Assembly: GCA_016194665.1 (NCBI GenBank)
Contig: JACQBD010000120.1
Coordinates: 1 to 40,257 of the forward strand
Length of the DNA stretch: 40,257 nt
Source of the DNA: Gammaproteobacteria bacterium
Lineage (GTDB): Bacteria > Pseudomonadota > Gammaproteobacteria > Acidiferrobacterales > Sulfurifustaceae
Reading direction: 5' to 3'
A model generated the notes under the pieces. It saw only the letters and a list, made by a program, of their open reading frames with translations. It was not told the origin of the DNA and searched no databases. Below, in pieces: positions 26,709 to 36,132 of this stretch (position 1 is the stretch's first letter; each line of letters starts with the position of its first letter). The translations under genes and the position numbers were made by a program.

Positions 26709-27075
26709 GGACCTCGATACTGTGATCGAAGTTAAGCAAAGCCGAAACGTTAAACGCTATCGGCACCACCGATTCATAACTAATGCGGATGACCTTCATT
26801 TTGCCGCGCGCTTCCAGTGTCAAGGTTTTTTCCAAATCGAAATCATCGGCGCTATCGATCTCCAAGCGTTTTCTGATTGCTTCTTTAATCTGCGGCAAAA
26901 CCATCGAGCCCGCATCCGGTTGCCGGCCTAAACTTTCCAACGCACTTTTTATTTTAAGATCGGTCAGGTAAGGCGGCAGTAATTTAAAAAATAGAAACAT
27001 AAAAAAAGCGAGCGTGCCGAGGACGAACAACATGCCCCACATCGTTATGCCCGATTGACGTTTACGATTTTGCAT
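26695..27075 (-). CDS. DUF4845 membrane protein
   Basis: This is a conserved small protein of unknown function, usually found between lepB and rnc in gammaproteobacteria. It has 126 residues. It starts MQNRKRQSGITMWGMLFVLGTLAFFMFLFFKLLPPYL, an N-terminal hydrophobic helix that looks pilin-like, followed by a mixed alpha/beta periplasmic domain. The ORF track's GTG at 27078 leaves only two bases after the AGGAGG ribosome site; the ATG at 27075 gives a normal five-base spacing, so I use that. It lies between lepB (36-base gap) and rnc (overlap). Confidence 0.87.
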   Translation of the reverse strand: MQNRKRQSGITMWGMLFVLGTLAFFMFLFFKLLPPYLTDLKIKSALESLGRQPDAGSMVLPQIKEAIRKRLEIDSADDFDLEKTLTLEARGKMKVIRISYESVVPIAFNVSALLNFDHSIEVRGAE

Positions 27076-27110
27076 CACAACCTCCTTGACAGTTCGATAT
27101 ACGCGTCACT

Positions 27111-27941
27111 TCAACGAATGACCTGGCCAATGCGGTTCCAAACAATGCGTTCCCAAAACCATTTAGGTTGATCGGTCATATCCCAGCTGAACCAAATCAG
27201 GAAAGCCCGTCCCACCAGATTTTCATCCGGCACGAAGCCCCAAAAACGGCTGTCGTTGCTGCGGTCGCGGTTATCGCCCATGACAAAATATTGTCCCTCG
27301 GGCACGACGATTTCAGGTAACGGCGGGTCCAGCTGCCCCGTGGTTAAAATGGCGTGCTTAACGCCGTCGAGATTTTCCGTCAGCTTCAGCGTGTCGCCTT
27401 GCGGGTCCACGCTCTGAGATGGGTAGTAAGGCAGGCCATCCATTTGTTCCATCGGCGTTCCATTGATATAGAGTTTCTTATCTTTATATAGGATATGGTC
27501 GCCCGGAATGCCAACCACGCGCTTAATATAATTAATGGAAGGGTTTTTGGGATAACGAAATACCATTACTTGGCCGCGTTGCGGATGCTGAATATCCAGC
27601 ACCTTGGTATTGACCACCGGCAGACGCACGCCGTAAGTAAACTTATTGACCAGAATAAAATCGCCGATGAACAAGCTCGGCAACATTGACCCCGAAGGAA
27701 TCCGGAAAGGCTCCGCTAAAAATGAACGGATGAGAAAAACAATTAAGATGACGGGGAAAAACGCGCGCGCATACTCCACCATCACCGGTTCTTTACGCAC
27801 TTGCTCAGCCTGCTCGGTTTTGCCAGCTGCAGCTAGATTTTTGACGCGGCGTTCGCGTTGCGGCGCCCACAGCCAACGATCCAGCGCCCAGATCGCACCC
27901 GTGACGATCAGAATCAACAACATGATTAATGCAAAATCCAT
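27111..27941 (-). CDS. lepB: Signal peptidase I
   Basis: LepB cleaves signal peptides from exported proteins at the periplasmic face of the inner membrane. It has 276 residues with two N-terminal membrane helices (about 4-21 and 60-75). The catalytic dyad is Ser85 in IPSGSMLPSL and Lys140 in YIKRVVGIPGD. The box E motif GDNRDRSNDSRFWGFVP is intact. It is four bases downstream of lepA in the conserved lepA-lepB unit. Confidence 0.97.
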   Translation of the reverse strand: MDFALIMLLILIVTGAIWALDRWLWAPQRERRVKNLAAAGKTEQAEQVRKEPVMVEYARAFFPVILIVFLIRSFLAEPFRIPSGSMLPSLFIGDFILVNKFTYGVRLPVVNTKVLDIQHPQRGQVMVFRYPKNPSINYIKRVVGIPGDHILYKDKKLYINGTPMEQMDGLPYYPSQSVDPQGDTLKLTENLDGVKHAILTTGQLDPPLPEIVVPEGQYFVMGDNRDRSNDSRFWGFVPDENLVGRAFLIWFSWDMTDQPKWFWERIVWNRIGQVIR

Positions 27942-27945
27942 GGCG

Positions 27946-29751
27946 CTATTTCTCGCTCACGCGCAGAACGGCTAGAAAAGCTTCCTGCGGAATTTCAACC
28001 GTGCCGAATTGTTTCATACGCTTCTTGCCCTCTTTTTGTCTTTCCAATAATTTGCGTTTGCGCGATACGTCGCCGCCATAGCACTTGGCCGTGACATTCT
28101 TGCGCAAGGCTTTGACCGTTTCACGCGCGATCACCTTGGAACCGATCGCCGCTTGAATCGCTACGTCGAACATTTGCCGCGGAATCAACTCACGCAGCTT
28201 TTTGACCAGCTCACGTCCGCGATATTGGCTTTGTTCGCGATGCACGATGACCGAAAGTGCGTCCACTCTATCGCCGTTGATCAAAACGTCAAGCTTACAC
28301 AGGTCCGAGGGACGAAATTCCAGAAAGTCGTAATCCAGCGAAGCGTAACCACGGCTAACCGACTTCAAACGGTCGAAAAAATCGAGCACCACTTCGTTCA
28401 GCGGCAGTTCGTAACTCAGCATGGCTTGACGGCCGTGATAGGTCAGATCCTTTTGAATACCGCGTTTTTCAACGCATAAGCCGATGACGTTGCCGACATA
28501 TTCTTGCGGCACCAAGATCGTGGCCAAGATAATCGGTTCGCGAATCTCGACGATATGAGTCGGGTCCGGCATCTTCGCGGGGTTCTCAACCAGGAACACT
28601 TCTTTGGCGGTGGCAATTTCATAAATGACCGTGGGCGCGGTGGTAATCAGGTTTAAATTATATTCGCGTTCGAGCCGTTCCTGAATGATTTCCATGTGCA
28701 GCATGCCGAGAAACCCGCAACGAAAACCAAAACCCAGCGCTTCCGATGTTTCCGGTTCGTAGTGCAACGAGGCGTCATTCAATTGCAGTTTGGCCAAGGC
28801 GTCGCGGAATGCTTCATAGTCGGACGCTTCAATGGGATACAAACCGGCGAACACCCGCGGCTTGATTTCTTTAAAACCCGCGAGCGCTTTATCGGCTGGG
28901 CGATGCACATGCGTGATGGTGTCGCCGACGCGCGCGCCGCGCACATCTTTGATACCGGCGATCACGTACCCGACTTCACCCGGCCCGAGTTCGCTCACCG
29001 GTTTGCGTTTGGGTGTGAAAATTCCGATCTGTTCGACAAAATGATCGCGCCCCACCGCCATCAGGCGAATTTTTTCTTTCGGTTTAAGACAGCCGTCGAT
29101 CACGCGCACCAGCGACACGGTGCCCAAATAATTGTCGAACCACGAATCGATGATCAAAGCTTTCAGCGGAGCGCTGTTATCCCCTTGCGGCATGGGAATA
29201 CGTTCAACAATGGCCTCCAGAATATCGACGATGCCTTGACCGGTTTTAGCGCTGGCGGAAATCGCGTTATGCGCGTCGATGCCGATGATGTCCTCGATCT
29301 CTTCCGCGGCGCGCGCCGGATCGGCCGAGGGCAAATCGATTTTGTTCAAGATCGGCACGATTTCCAGATTGAGCTCGGAAGCGGTGTAACAATTGGCCAC
29401 GGTCTGGGCTTGCACGCCTTGCGACGCGTCGACCACCAACAACGCGCCTTCGCAAGCCGTGAGCGAACGCGAGACTTCATAGGAAAAATCCACATGCCCC
29501 GGCGTATCGATCATGTTCAAGCGATAGGTTTTGCCGTTGCGCGCCTTGTAATCCAGGGCCACGCTTTGCGCCTTGATGGTGATGCCGCGTTCGCGCTCGA
29601 GATCCATCGAGTCCAACACTTGCTCCTGCATTTCGCGATCTTCCAAACCACCGCAGGTTTGGATAAACCGATCCGCCAGCGTCGACTTGCCGTGATCGAT
29701 ATGCGCGATAATGGAAAAGTTACGGATCAGTTCTTGATTCGTGCTGCTCAT
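27946..29751 (-). CDS. lepA: Elongation factor 4 (LepA)
   Basis: LepA is a ribosomal GTPase related to EF-G that acts in translation and 30S subunit maturation. It has 601 residues, close to the family norm. The G1 motif is [10 protein letters not shown]3 is DTPGHVDF and G4 is NKIDLP. The unique C-terminal domain is clear, ending in [28 protein letters not shown]. The 399-residue plus-strand ORF across it (28696-29895) is a shadow. Confidence 0.97.
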   Translation of the reverse strand: MSSTNQELIRNFSIIAHIDHGKSTLADRFIQTCGGLEDREMQEQVLDSMDLERERGITIKAQSVALDYKARNGKTYRLNMIDTPGHVDFSYEVSRSLTACEGALLVVDASQGVQAQTVANCYTASELNLEIVPILNKIDLPSADPARAAEEIEDIIGIDAHNAISASAKTGQGIVDILEAIVERIPMPQGDNSAPLKALIIDSWFDNYLGTVSLVRVIDGCLKPKEKIRLMAVGRDHFVEQIGIFTPKRKPVSELGPGEVGYVIAGIKDVRGARVGDTITHVHRPADKALAGFKEIKPRVFAGLYPIEASDYEAFRDALAKLQLNDASLHYEPETSEALGFGFRCGFLGMLHMEIIQERLEREYNLNLITTAPTVIYEIATAKEVFLVENPAKMPDPTHIVEIREPIILATILVPQEYVGNVIGLCVEKRGIQKDLTYHGRQAMLSYELPLNEVVLDFFDRLKSVSRGYASLDYDFLEFRPSDLCKLDVLINGDRVDALSVIVHREQSQYRGRELVKKLRELIPRQMFDVAIQAAIGSKVIARETVKALRKNVTAKCYGGDVSRKRKLLERQKEGKKRMKQFGTVEIPQEAFLAVLRVSEK

Positions 29752-29811
29752 GAATTTTGCGATGTTCCAAGCGCCAGGCCGTTAGCGGCAAGCACTGGGG
29801 TGCGAGATACG

Positions 29812-29831
29812 AAAAAGGCGCCTAAGGCGCC
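29812..29831 (-). terminator. Intrinsic terminator after mucD
   Basis: Read on the minus strand, the stem GGCGCC with loop TTA and second arm GGCGCC is followed directly by TTTTT. It lies about 105 bases after the mucD stop and before lepA. It would end the rpoE-rseA-rseB-mucD transcript and separate it from lepA-lepB. Confidence 0.75.
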
Positions 29832-29935
29832 CGCGGTGTCAATTTTTTTCAAAAAGGTTTGCGTGTGTCGTTTAACTTGCTTTTGCGGGGCGTAGCATAC
29901 CCTATTTAACGCAGCGCATAAATATGCGATGCGTG

Positions 29936-31348
29936 TTAATTTGTCGGTGCAAAAGCCATAAATAAGGTGGTCATGCCACGCCGGACCCGCAACACTACCG
30001 AACGTTTCGCCGGCATGTGCTCCAGCAGCCGGAAAAAACCGGAAGCGTCGCTGACACGTTTACCATCGACTTCCAAAATCACATCGCCGACGCGCAAACC
30101 GGCTTCGCGCACCGGCCCTTCATCGACGCTGGTCACGTAAGCGCCTTGATCGATCTCGAAATTTTTTCGCTGCGCCGGCGTCATGTCGCCTAACGTCAAG
30201 CCGAAACGCGATTGGCTGTCGCTGCGCTCGCGCCGCCACGGACGTTCGCTGGGTTCTTCGCGCAGCTCGCCGAGCTTAATAATAATGGTTTGCTTGCCTT
30301 GATCGCGTCGAAATATGTCAAAGCGCGCAAGCGTACCCGGGGCCGTCAGTCCCACGAGCGGCGCCAAATCGACTGAGCGATTCACCATTTTGCCTTCGTA
30401 TTCCAAAACGATATCGCCAGGACGCAAATCCGATTTAGCCGCAGGACTGTTCGGCAAGATATCCGTAACCAATGCGCCATGCGGATTGTTCAGGCCGTAA
30501 GCGCCGGCGAGCGCGCGCGACACTTCTTGCAGGCTGACGCCGAGCCAACCGCGTCGCACCTTGCCCTCATTTTTAAGCTGGGCGCCGATCTTCATGGCGG
30601 AATCGATAGGAATGGCAAAGGACAAACCCATGAACCCACCGGTGTCGCTGTAAATTTGCGAATTCACGCCCACCACTTCGCCCTTGAGATTAAATAAAGG
30701 ACCGCCGGAGTTGCCGGGATTGATCGGCACGTCGGTTTGAATAAACGAAACGTAATTTTCACTGGGCAGAGTGCGACCCTTGGCGGAAACGATGCCGGCC
30801 GTGGCCGAGCTGTCGAAACCGAAAGGCGAGCCGATCGCCAACACCCACTCGCCCACTTGAAGTTTATTGGCGTCGCCGATGGCCACTACCGGCAAAGACG
30901 AAGATTCTATTTTAAGCAGCGCCACGTCGCTGCGCTTGTCCGTGCCTACGACGCGGGCGCTGAACTCGCGCCGGTCGTTTAGGCGCACTAAAATCTCACG
31001 TGCATTTTCCACGACATGCGCGCAAGTCAAAATGTAACCGTCGGCGGAAACGATAAAACCCGAACCCAGGGAATTTTCTTCCAGCGCGTCGGTGTTCTGA
31101 TCGAAGTAGTGGCGTAAAAAATCGCGTTGCGGAGGTTCTTTCGGTGTCGCCGGAATAGATGTCGTGGAAGGAAAACCGGCGCTTTGCACGTAGCGCGTGA
31201 CGCTGATGTTGACCACCGCCGCGCCGTGTTGCGCCACCAAGCGGCTGAAATCCGGCAACTCGCGCGTCGCGGCTTGCGCCGACAATATAAAAAACAACGA
31301 CGCAAGAAAATAAAATGCGCGCCAGACCGTCACGACTGCCGTGGTCAC
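29936..31348 (-). CDS. mucD: Periplasmic serine protease DegP/MucD
   Basis: This is an HtrA-family protease and chaperone that removes misfolded envelope proteins. It has 470 residues. A signal peptide ends near ILSAQA. The trypsin-like triad is His111 (LTCAHVVENA), Asp141 (KRSDVALLKI) and Ser214 (NPGNSGGPL). Two PDZ domains follow (about 265-355 and 380-465). Two PDZ domains place it with DegP/MucD, not the single-PDZ membrane-bound DegS/AlgW. The start is a GTG that overlaps the rseB stop (GTGA). It closes the sigma-E operon, as in Pseudomonas. Confidence 0.93.
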   Translation of the reverse strand: MTTAVVTVWRAFYFLASLFFILSAQAATRELPDFSRLVAQHGAAVVNISVTRYVQSAGFPSTTSIPATPKEPPQRDFLRHYFDQNTDALEENSLGSGFIVSADGYILTCAHVVENAREILVRLNDRREFSARVVGTDKRSDVALLKIESSSLPVVAIGDANKLQVGEWVLAIGSPFGFDSSATAGIVSAKGRTLPSENYVSFIQTDVPINPGNSGGPLFNLKGEVVGVNSQIYSDTGGFMGLSFAIPIDSAMKIGAQLKNEGKVRRGWLGVSLQEVSRALAGAYGLNNPHGALVTDILPNSPAAKSDLRPGDIVLEYEGKMVNRSVDLAPLVGLTAPGTLARFDIFRRDQGKQTIIIKLGELREEPSERPWRRERSDSQSRFGLTLGDMTPAQRKNFEIDQGAYVTSVDEGPVREAGLRVGDVILEVDGKRVSDASGFFRLLEHMPAKRSVVLRVRRGMTTLFMAFAPTN

Positions 31349-32331
31349 TGGGCCAGCGCGACCGAACCGCCGATGAGGGCGATGGTTTCCGCCGGTACTT
31401 CACCCACGGTGGTGATTTGATAATCGTCAACGCGCACACCGAGCGCATGCACCGCACCCATGCGACTCGGACCGAGCATGAACAGCTTGACGTTCTTCTC
31501 TTGTTTTTCGATGAACACCGACACCGTCGCCAAGCCGTCGGTATACACCAAATGCTCCACCGGTTGCGTGCGCGTCGGCATGCGCCGCGTCATGCGCATG
31601 GAAAGCTTGAAACCTGTCGGTACGCGTGTCGCTGTCCAAGCGGGTTGAGCGGCAACACTGGTATTTTTATTTTTTGCGCTACTGTCTTCGCGATACCAAA
31701 TCATGCCTTGGCCGGCTACTCCCGGTTGCATGTCGTTCGCTGAAATCTTGGCAGCAAGGTTGATTTGCGTGAACATGAATTGCTCGAGAACATTTCCCTT
31801 GCTATCGACCAAGTCCGCTTTCAACAATAATCCGGTTTCCTTCTCAGCCCACAGGTGATAACCATAACGATAATCATCGTCGGGTTTTATCAGCACCAGC
31901 TGTGCCATACGGTTAGCCACGCGTTCGACGCCGCCGAGCTGCAAGATATAATGTTTGTTAAGGTCCGATAAACGCTCCGGCAAAATGGCGGGAAAATTTT
32001 TGTTATCGGTTTTGCGATATTCGACGATGACCGACTTCATGTCCGGCCAATAGCAGCGCACTTCGCCGCCCTCGCGGATAATTTCGCGCGGCGAACCGTT
32101 TAAGGAAATGAGTCGTTCTTTGGCCAGGCCATTTTCCATTTTATGGAAAATGTGCATGGCTTCGAGTTGGGTGTCATGTTGATAGACGAATACGCCTTCG
32201 TAATCCTGATTGCGCGCCGCGCGATTGATTTTCATCAACCACTCTTGCGCGTTGTCCGCGGCGACGACGGCGCCGCTGACAATTAAACTAATGGAAAATA
32301 GAAAGCAGCGCTGCGCGACGGACGAAATCAT
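31345..32331 (-). CDS. rseB: Sigma-E regulatory protein RseB/MucB
   Basis: RseB is a periplasmic protein that binds the anti-sigma factor RseA and protects it from cleavage until it senses mislocalised lipoproteins or LPS. It has 328 residues. A signal peptide ends near SGAVVAA. The N-terminal LolA-like domain (AQEWLMKINRAARNQDYEGVFVYQHD) and the C-terminal domain (PAWTATRVPTGFKLSMRMTRRM and VEHLVYTDGLATVSVFIE) are both typical. Its ATG overlaps the rseA stop (ATGA). Confidence 0.94.
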   Translation of the reverse strand: MISSVAQRCFLFSISLIVSGAVVAADNAQEWLMKINRAARNQDYEGVFVYQHDTQLEAMHIFHKMENGLAKERLISLNGSPREIIREGGEVRCYWPDMKSVIVEYRKTDNKNFPAILPERLSDLNKHYILQLGGVERVANRMAQLVLIKPDDDYRYGYHLWAEKETGLLLKADLVDSKGNVLEQFMFTQINLAAKISANDMQPGVAGQGMIWYREDSSAKNKNTSVAAQPAWTATRVPTGFKLSMRMTRRMPTRTQPVEHLVYTDGLATVSVFIEKQEKNVKLFMLGPSRMGAVHALGVRVDDYQITTVGEVPAETIALIGGSVALAQ

Positions 32332-32879
32332 TTATTATTATTGTCGTAACCAACCACACGCACGTAAGGCATCATGCCGCCGATTCCCGAGGTCGACGCA
32401 AATTCGTTATGCTCGACTAAATACGCATTGAGCGCGTTTTCCGCTCCCGGTTCCTTGGTATCCCAACGCGTGGTGCCGCTACGGATAACTTGCCCGGCGG
32501 GTTTGCCGCCCGCCACTAAAGCCGCAGCGCTTGACTCAGGTTTATCATTCAGACGTTGGACGCCCAAAATCGCTATCGCCGCCACCGACGCCGCGAGCGC
32601 CAGAGTGCTGACAACGCGCAGCGCTTGTTGACGCCGATAGGAACCGGCGCGCGACGGCTCGCTTTCAATTTGTTGCGCCACTTTTTCGGCCACGTTCGCG
32701 ACCAGAAGAATTTCCGAATCTTGATGCAAGGCAGATCGCGCCACGTGATAACGTTCCCAGGTGCGTCGGAGCGTGGCGTCTTGCGAAAGCGCCGCCATCA
32801 GCTGGCGGGTTTCCAATTCGTCCAGTTCGTTATCGACGAAAGCCGAAAGTTTTTCTTGCATGATCTTGTCGTTACTCAT
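32328..32879 (-). CDS. rseA: Anti-sigma-E factor RseA/MucA
   Basis: This is an inner-membrane protein that sequesters RpoE. It has 183 residues. The cytoplasmic RseA_N domain contains KLSAFVDNELDELETRQLMAAL and RTWERYHVARSAL. One membrane helix lies at about 88-106 (ALRVVSTLALAASVAAIAILG). The periplasmic C-terminal part would bind RseB. Regulated cleavage in other bacteria requires a DegS/AlgW protease and RseP, neither of which is in this window. It starts six bases after the rpoE stop. Confidence 0.93.
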   Translation of the reverse strand: MSNDKIMQEKLSAFVDNELDELETRQLMAALSQDATLRRTWERYHVARSALHQDSEILLVANVAEKVAQQIESEPSRAGSYRRQQALRVVSTLALAASVAAIAILGVQRLNDKPESSAAALVAGGKPAGQVIRSGTTRWDTKEPGAENALNAYLVEHNEFASTSGIGGMMPYVRVVGYDNNNK

Positions 32880-32885
32880 ACCGAT

Positions 32886-33464
32886 TTATCTCTCCAACAA
32901 TGGGCGTAATTCTTGATCGATCGCTTCGCGCGCGCGAAAAATGCGCGAACGTACGGTGCCGATGGGACAATCCATCATTTGCGCAATTTCTTCATAACTG
33001 AGACCTTCGATTTCACGTAAAGTAATGGCGGTGCGTAAATCTTCCGGCAGTTGTTCAATCACGCGGTGCACGGTGGCGGCGATTTCATCCGTGAGCGCCT
33101 GACGTTCCGGCGTCGCCAGGTCGCGTAAGCCATCGCCGCTTTCAATCAGTTCTGCACCTTCAATTTCCATATCGGACCCGGGCGGCCGCCGCCCCATCGA
33201 TTCCAGATAATTTTTCGCCGTGTTGACGGCGATCCGGTACAGCCAAGTATAGAACGCGCTTTCGCCGCGGAAACTGCCAATGGCGCGATACGCTTTTATT
33301 AGGGCTTCCTGAGTGACGTCTTCCACTTCGCCACGGTCACGCACAAAACGTGAAACCAGTTTAGCAATCTTGTGCTGGTACTTGCGGGCTAAAAGATCGA
33401 AAGCGGTCTTATCGCCCTGTTGTACCCGTACAACCAGTTTTTGGTCGATGCTGCGCTCAGACAT
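32886..33464 (-). CDS. rpoE: RNA polymerase sigma-E factor
   Basis: This is an ECF sigma factor for envelope stress (RpoE/AlgU). It has 192 residues, normal for the group. Region 2 reads AFDLLARKYQHKIAKLVSRFV, then DVTQEALIKAYRAIGSFRGESAFYTWLYRIAVNTAKNYL. Region 4 contains LPEDLRTAITLREIEGLSYEEIAQMMDCPIGTVRSRIFRAREAI. It heads the rpoE-rseA-rseB-mucD operon and is preceded by a sigma-E-type promoter, so it is probably autoregulated. Confidence 0.97.
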   Translation of the reverse strand: MSERSIDQKLVVRVQQGDKTAFDLLARKYQHKIAKLVSRFVRDRGEVEDVTQEALIKAYRAIGSFRGESAFYTWLYRIAVNTAKNYLESMGRRPPGSDMEIEGAELIESGDGLRDLATPERQALTDEIAATVHRVIEQLPEDLRTAITLREIEGLSYEEIAQMMDCPIGTVRSRIFRAREAIDQELRPLLER

Positions 33465-33508
33465 CTAGATTAAGTCTCATATGTCTGAGTTGCACTCTGC
33501 TGACCACT

Positions 33509-33535
33509 ACAGACCGCGCGCGCGCCTGAAAGTTC
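33509..33535 (-). promoter_or_regulatory. Sigma-E-type autoregulatory promoter of rpoE
   Basis: Read on the minus strand, CGAACTT is followed after 16 bases by TCTGT, about 45 bases before the rpoE ATG. The known sigma-E consensus is GGAACTT, 15-16 bases, then TCTGA/TCTAA, so both elements and spacing fit with one or two mismatches. Much of the spacer is an alternating CG run. Confidence 0.7.
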
Positions 33536-33673
33536 GCCATTAAGGTTTGAGTTTAATGCTTGAAATGTAGTTGTTTTGCTCAATTTTTTATACCTAAAAA
33601 ATAACCAGCGTAAAGTAATGCCCAACACCTATGCTAGGATAACGTAAACGCGGCCAACGTGCTGAAAACATTC

Positions 33674-35311
33674 ATGACAACCCCCCAGTTCTGCGACGTA
33701 TTGATCATCGGCGGCGGCGTCGCGGGATTAAGTTTGGCGTTGCGCGTCGCCGAACAAGCTAAGGTTACCATTCTTACCAAAGGCGCCTTAACCGAAGGCG
33801 CCAGCCTCTATGCTCAAGGCGGCGTCGCCGCGGTACTCAACGGCCGCGAAGACTCGTTTGAATCGCATATTCAAGACACGCTTAAAGCCGGCGCCGGATT
33901 ATGTTCCCCGAAAACCGTGGAATTTGTTGTGCGCCATGGCCCCGAAGCCATCCGCTGGTTGATTGACCGGGGTGTGCCATTTAGCCGCGAAGAAACCGCG
34001 AGCGACACAGAATATCATCTCACGCGCGAGGGCGGACATAGCCACCGGCGCGTGATTCATGCCGCTGACGCCACCGGCCGCGCGGTCGAAACCACGCTCG
34101 AAGCGCTGGTGCGCAAGCATCCCAACATCCGCCTGCAAGAAAATTACATCAGCATCGATCTCATTACCCAGCAAAAAATCGAACGCGCCGGCCCCAACCG
34201 TTGTTTGGGTGCTTACGCGCTGAACAAAGCCACCGGTCACATTCATGTTTTCGGCGCGCGCTTCGTGGCCTTGGCCACAGGCGGCGCTTCCAGGGCATAC
34301 CTTTATAGTAGTAATCCAGACACTTCCACCGGCGACGGCATCGCCATGGCCTGGCGCGCCGGTTGCCGCGTGGCGAACATGGAATTTGTGCAATTTCATC
34401 CGACCTGTCTTTATCACCCGCGCGCCAAATCTTTTTTGATTTCAGAGGCACTACGCGGTGAAGGCGCTAAGCTCAAACTGCCCAACGGCGCGCCGTTCAT
34501 GCCGGACCACGATGCGCGCGCCGAGTTGGCGCCGCGCGATATCGTCGCGCGCGCCATTGACTATGAAATGAAACGCCGCGGTTTGGATTATGTGCATCTC
34601 GATATCAGCCATAAACCCGCCGAATTCATCCGCAGTCACTTTCCGACTATTTACGAACGCTGCCGCGAATACGGTTATGACATCACCCGCGAACCGATTC
34701 CGGTGGTGCCGGCGGCGCATTATACCTGCGGCGGTGTCATGACCGATCTTTCTGCGCGCACCGACCTGGAACATTTGTATGCCGTCGGCGAATGCGCCTT
34801 TACCGGCTTGCACGGCGCCAATCGCCTGGCCAGTAACTCGCTGCTCGAATGTTTGGTGTTTGCTCAAGCCGCGGCGGAAAATATTCTAAGCGCGCTGCCC
34901 ACCGCCGACCCCGCCGTCAAAAATTTGCCGGCGTGGGATGAAAGCCGCGTAACGGACGCCGACGAACAAGTCGTCGTATCGCACAACTGGGATGAACTGC
35001 GCCGCGGCATGTGGGACTACGTCGGCATCGTGCGCACCAGCAAACGTTTGCAGCGCGCGCAACATCGGGTGGATTTGCTGAAAGAAGAAGTGCGCGAGTA
35101 CTACACGAACTTTAAGGTTACCAACGATCTCATTGAATTACGTAACTTATTATTAGTCGCGGAGTTAATCATCCGCTCGGCGCTGGCGCGCAAAGAATCG
35201 CGCGGCCTGCACTTCACGCGCGATTACCCCAATACCCTTCCTGGCACTCCGCAAGACACCGTGCTCACTCCAGCACTGTTTCAAGATTCAGCCGTACGCG
35301 CCAAAGCCTAA
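33674..35311 (+). CDS. nadB: L-aspartate oxidase
   Basis: NadB oxidises L-aspartate to iminoaspartate, the first step of NAD synthesis, using FAD. The FAD-binding motif [18 protein letters not shown] is near the N terminus. Conserved segments include [21 protein letters not shown]-like [27 protein letters not shown], and [10 protein letters not shown]. The ORF track starts at a GTG (33659, 550 residues); the ATG at 33674 gives [15 protein letters not shown] and 545 residues, and I prefer it. The C terminus is the helical domain that includes [22 protein letters not shown]. It diverges from rpoE and its last 47 bases overlap the end of the convergent cptA-like gene. Confidence 0.94.
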   Translation: MTTPQFCDVLIIGGGVAGLSLALRVAEQAKVTILTKGALTEGASLYAQGGVAAVLNGREDSFESHIQDTLKAGAGLCSPKTVEFVVRHGPEAIRWLIDRGVPFSREETASDTEYHLTREGGHSHRRVIHAADATGRAVETTLEALVRKHPNIRLQENYISIDLITQQKIERAGPNRCLGAYALNKATGHIHVFGARFVALATGGASRAYLYSSNPDTSTGDGIAMAWRAGCRVANMEFVQFHPTCLYHPRAKSFLISEALRGEGAKLKLPNGAPFMPDHDARAELAPRDIVARAIDYEMKRRGLDYVHLDISHKPAEFIRSHFPTIYERCREYGYDITREPIPVVPAAHYTCGGVMTDLSARTDLEHLYAVGECAFTGLHGANRLASNSLLECLVFAQAAAENILSALPTADPAVKNLPAWDESRVTDADEQVVVSHNWDELRRGMWDYVGIVRTSKRLQRAQHRVDLLKEEVREYYTNFKVTNDLIELRNLLLVAELIIRSALARKESRGLHFTRDYPNTLPGTPQDTVLTPALFQDSAVRAKA

Positions 35312-35708
35312 ACAGTTCTGCGTCCACGGCATCGGCGGCGATCACCAACTTAACTGGCAATCTGCGTCCGGCTACGCGCAAAGTTAGCAGTGTCAACCAG
35401 GGATGAATGAAACGGGATTTTACCTGGCACACATACCAAAGCTCATCGCCCGCAAAACGCACTGACACGCTTGCTTCGTCATCCAATTCCACGACTTCGA
35501 TGGCTGACTTGCCAATACGCCAGGCATAAATAGTCAGCAGTCGGTAAAGCACGAACCCAAGCATCAACCACAAAATAAAACGCATCGGCCAGGCCGGCAA
35601 AATCATTACCAACGGCATAGCGCCGAGGCCGATAAACAGAAAAGTTGCCGCCAAAAAACGTGAAACTTTTATGTTCAATATCAGGTTACTGTTTAATTTT
35701 TTCGACAA
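35265..35708 (-). CDS. cptA: YgfX/CptA-family membrane protein
   Basis: This 147-residue protein has two N-terminal membrane helices (about 15-55: [20 protein letters not shown], then [20 protein letters not shown]) and a beta-rich cytoplasmic C terminus ([36 protein letters not shown]). This fits YgfX (CptA), which in E. coli is described as the toxin partner of SdhE/CptB; that toxin role is debated. It is encoded right after sdhE and overlaps it by 23 bases from a TTG start at 35708; a second TTG a few codons downstream is possible. Its 3' end overlaps nadB by 47 bases. Confidence 0.78.
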   Translation of the reverse strand: MSKKLNSNLILNIKVSRFLAATFLFIGLGAMPLVMILPAWPMRFILWLMLGFVLYRLLTIYAWRIGKSAIEVVELDDEASVSVRFAGDELWYVCQVKSRFIHPWLTLLTLRVAGRRLPVKLVIAADAVDAELFRLWRVRLNLETVLE

Positions 35709-35922
35709 GTTCCCTTAACTCATTATCGAGTGGTTTTTGATTGCTCTGAAGGTATGCGAACAAAGTGTCGTCCGGAATCGCCAATAATTTATCGAAGGCA
35801 TTTTGTTCGGGAAGACTAAGATGGGGGTAACGCTGTTCCAAAAAATTGAGCAGCAGCACATCGAGCTCAAGCAAACCCCGGCGACAACGCCAGCGCAGTC
35901 TCTCCAGTTTGCGATCGTCCAT
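35686..35922 (-). CDS. sdhE: FAD assembly factor SdhE
   Basis: SdhE (YgfY/CptB) promotes covalent flavin attachment to SdhA and FrdA. It has 78 residues from the ATG at 35922 (the track's TTG at 35931 adds three). The family signature RRGLLELDVLL, corresponding to the conserved RGxxE flavinylation motif, is at the N terminus, followed by YPHLSLPEQNAFDKLLAIPDDTLFAYL. It lies between sdhB and the cptA-like gene, all on the minus strand, a common order in gammaproteobacteria. Confidence 0.92.
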   Translation of the reverse strand: MDDRKLERLRWRCRRGLLELDVLLLNFLEQRYPHLSLPEQNAFDKLLAIPDDTLFAYLQSNQKPLDNELRELVEKIKQ

Positions 35923-35953
35923 GTCAACCAAATATTAATCGTATTAAATGTAG

Positions 35954-35980
35954 GGTGGGTTGAGCGCAGCGAAACCCACC
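35954..35980. repeat. REP-like palindrome (GGTGGGTT type)
   Basis: GGTGGGTT and AACCCACC form a perfect 8-bp stem around an 11-base loop, preceded by TAG. This GTAGGGTGGGTT..AACCCACC form is a familiar dispersed palindrome in beta- and gammaproteobacterial intergenic regions. It is separate from, but related to, the pair about 75 bases further right. Confidence 0.7.
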
Positions 35981-36049
35981 GAACGACAAGATTTTATTGA
36001 ATTTACCGCTGACATATTGGTTTCACTCAAACTGCAATTTTGGCTCACG

Positions 36050-36116
36050 TAGGGTGCGTCGTCCCACGCACCAAGGCTTTACTTAAATCGTGGATCGGTG
36101 CGCAGGGCGCACCCTA
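36050..36116. repeat. Paired REP-like palindromes (REPIN-like element)
   Basis: Two palindromes, GGTGCGT/ACGCACC (36053-36072) and GGTGCGC/GCGCACC (36097-36113), stand in opposite orientation. The ends TAGGGTGCG and GCGCACCCTA are inverted, so the whole 67-base unit is itself an inverted pair. This is the layout of REP doublets mobilised by RAYT transposases elsewhere. TATTTTTT follows on the plus strand, so the right hairpin could act as a terminator for plus-strand transcripts. It sits just after the sdhB stop. Confidence 0.7.
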
Positions 36117-36132
36117 TTTTTTAAGACAAGCC

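Noticed and set aside
28696-29895. 399-residue plus-strand ORF across lepA
   Set aside because: It lies antisense to the fully conserved lepA frame, has His/Arg/Asp-rich low-complexity composition typical of shadow frames, and shows no domain.
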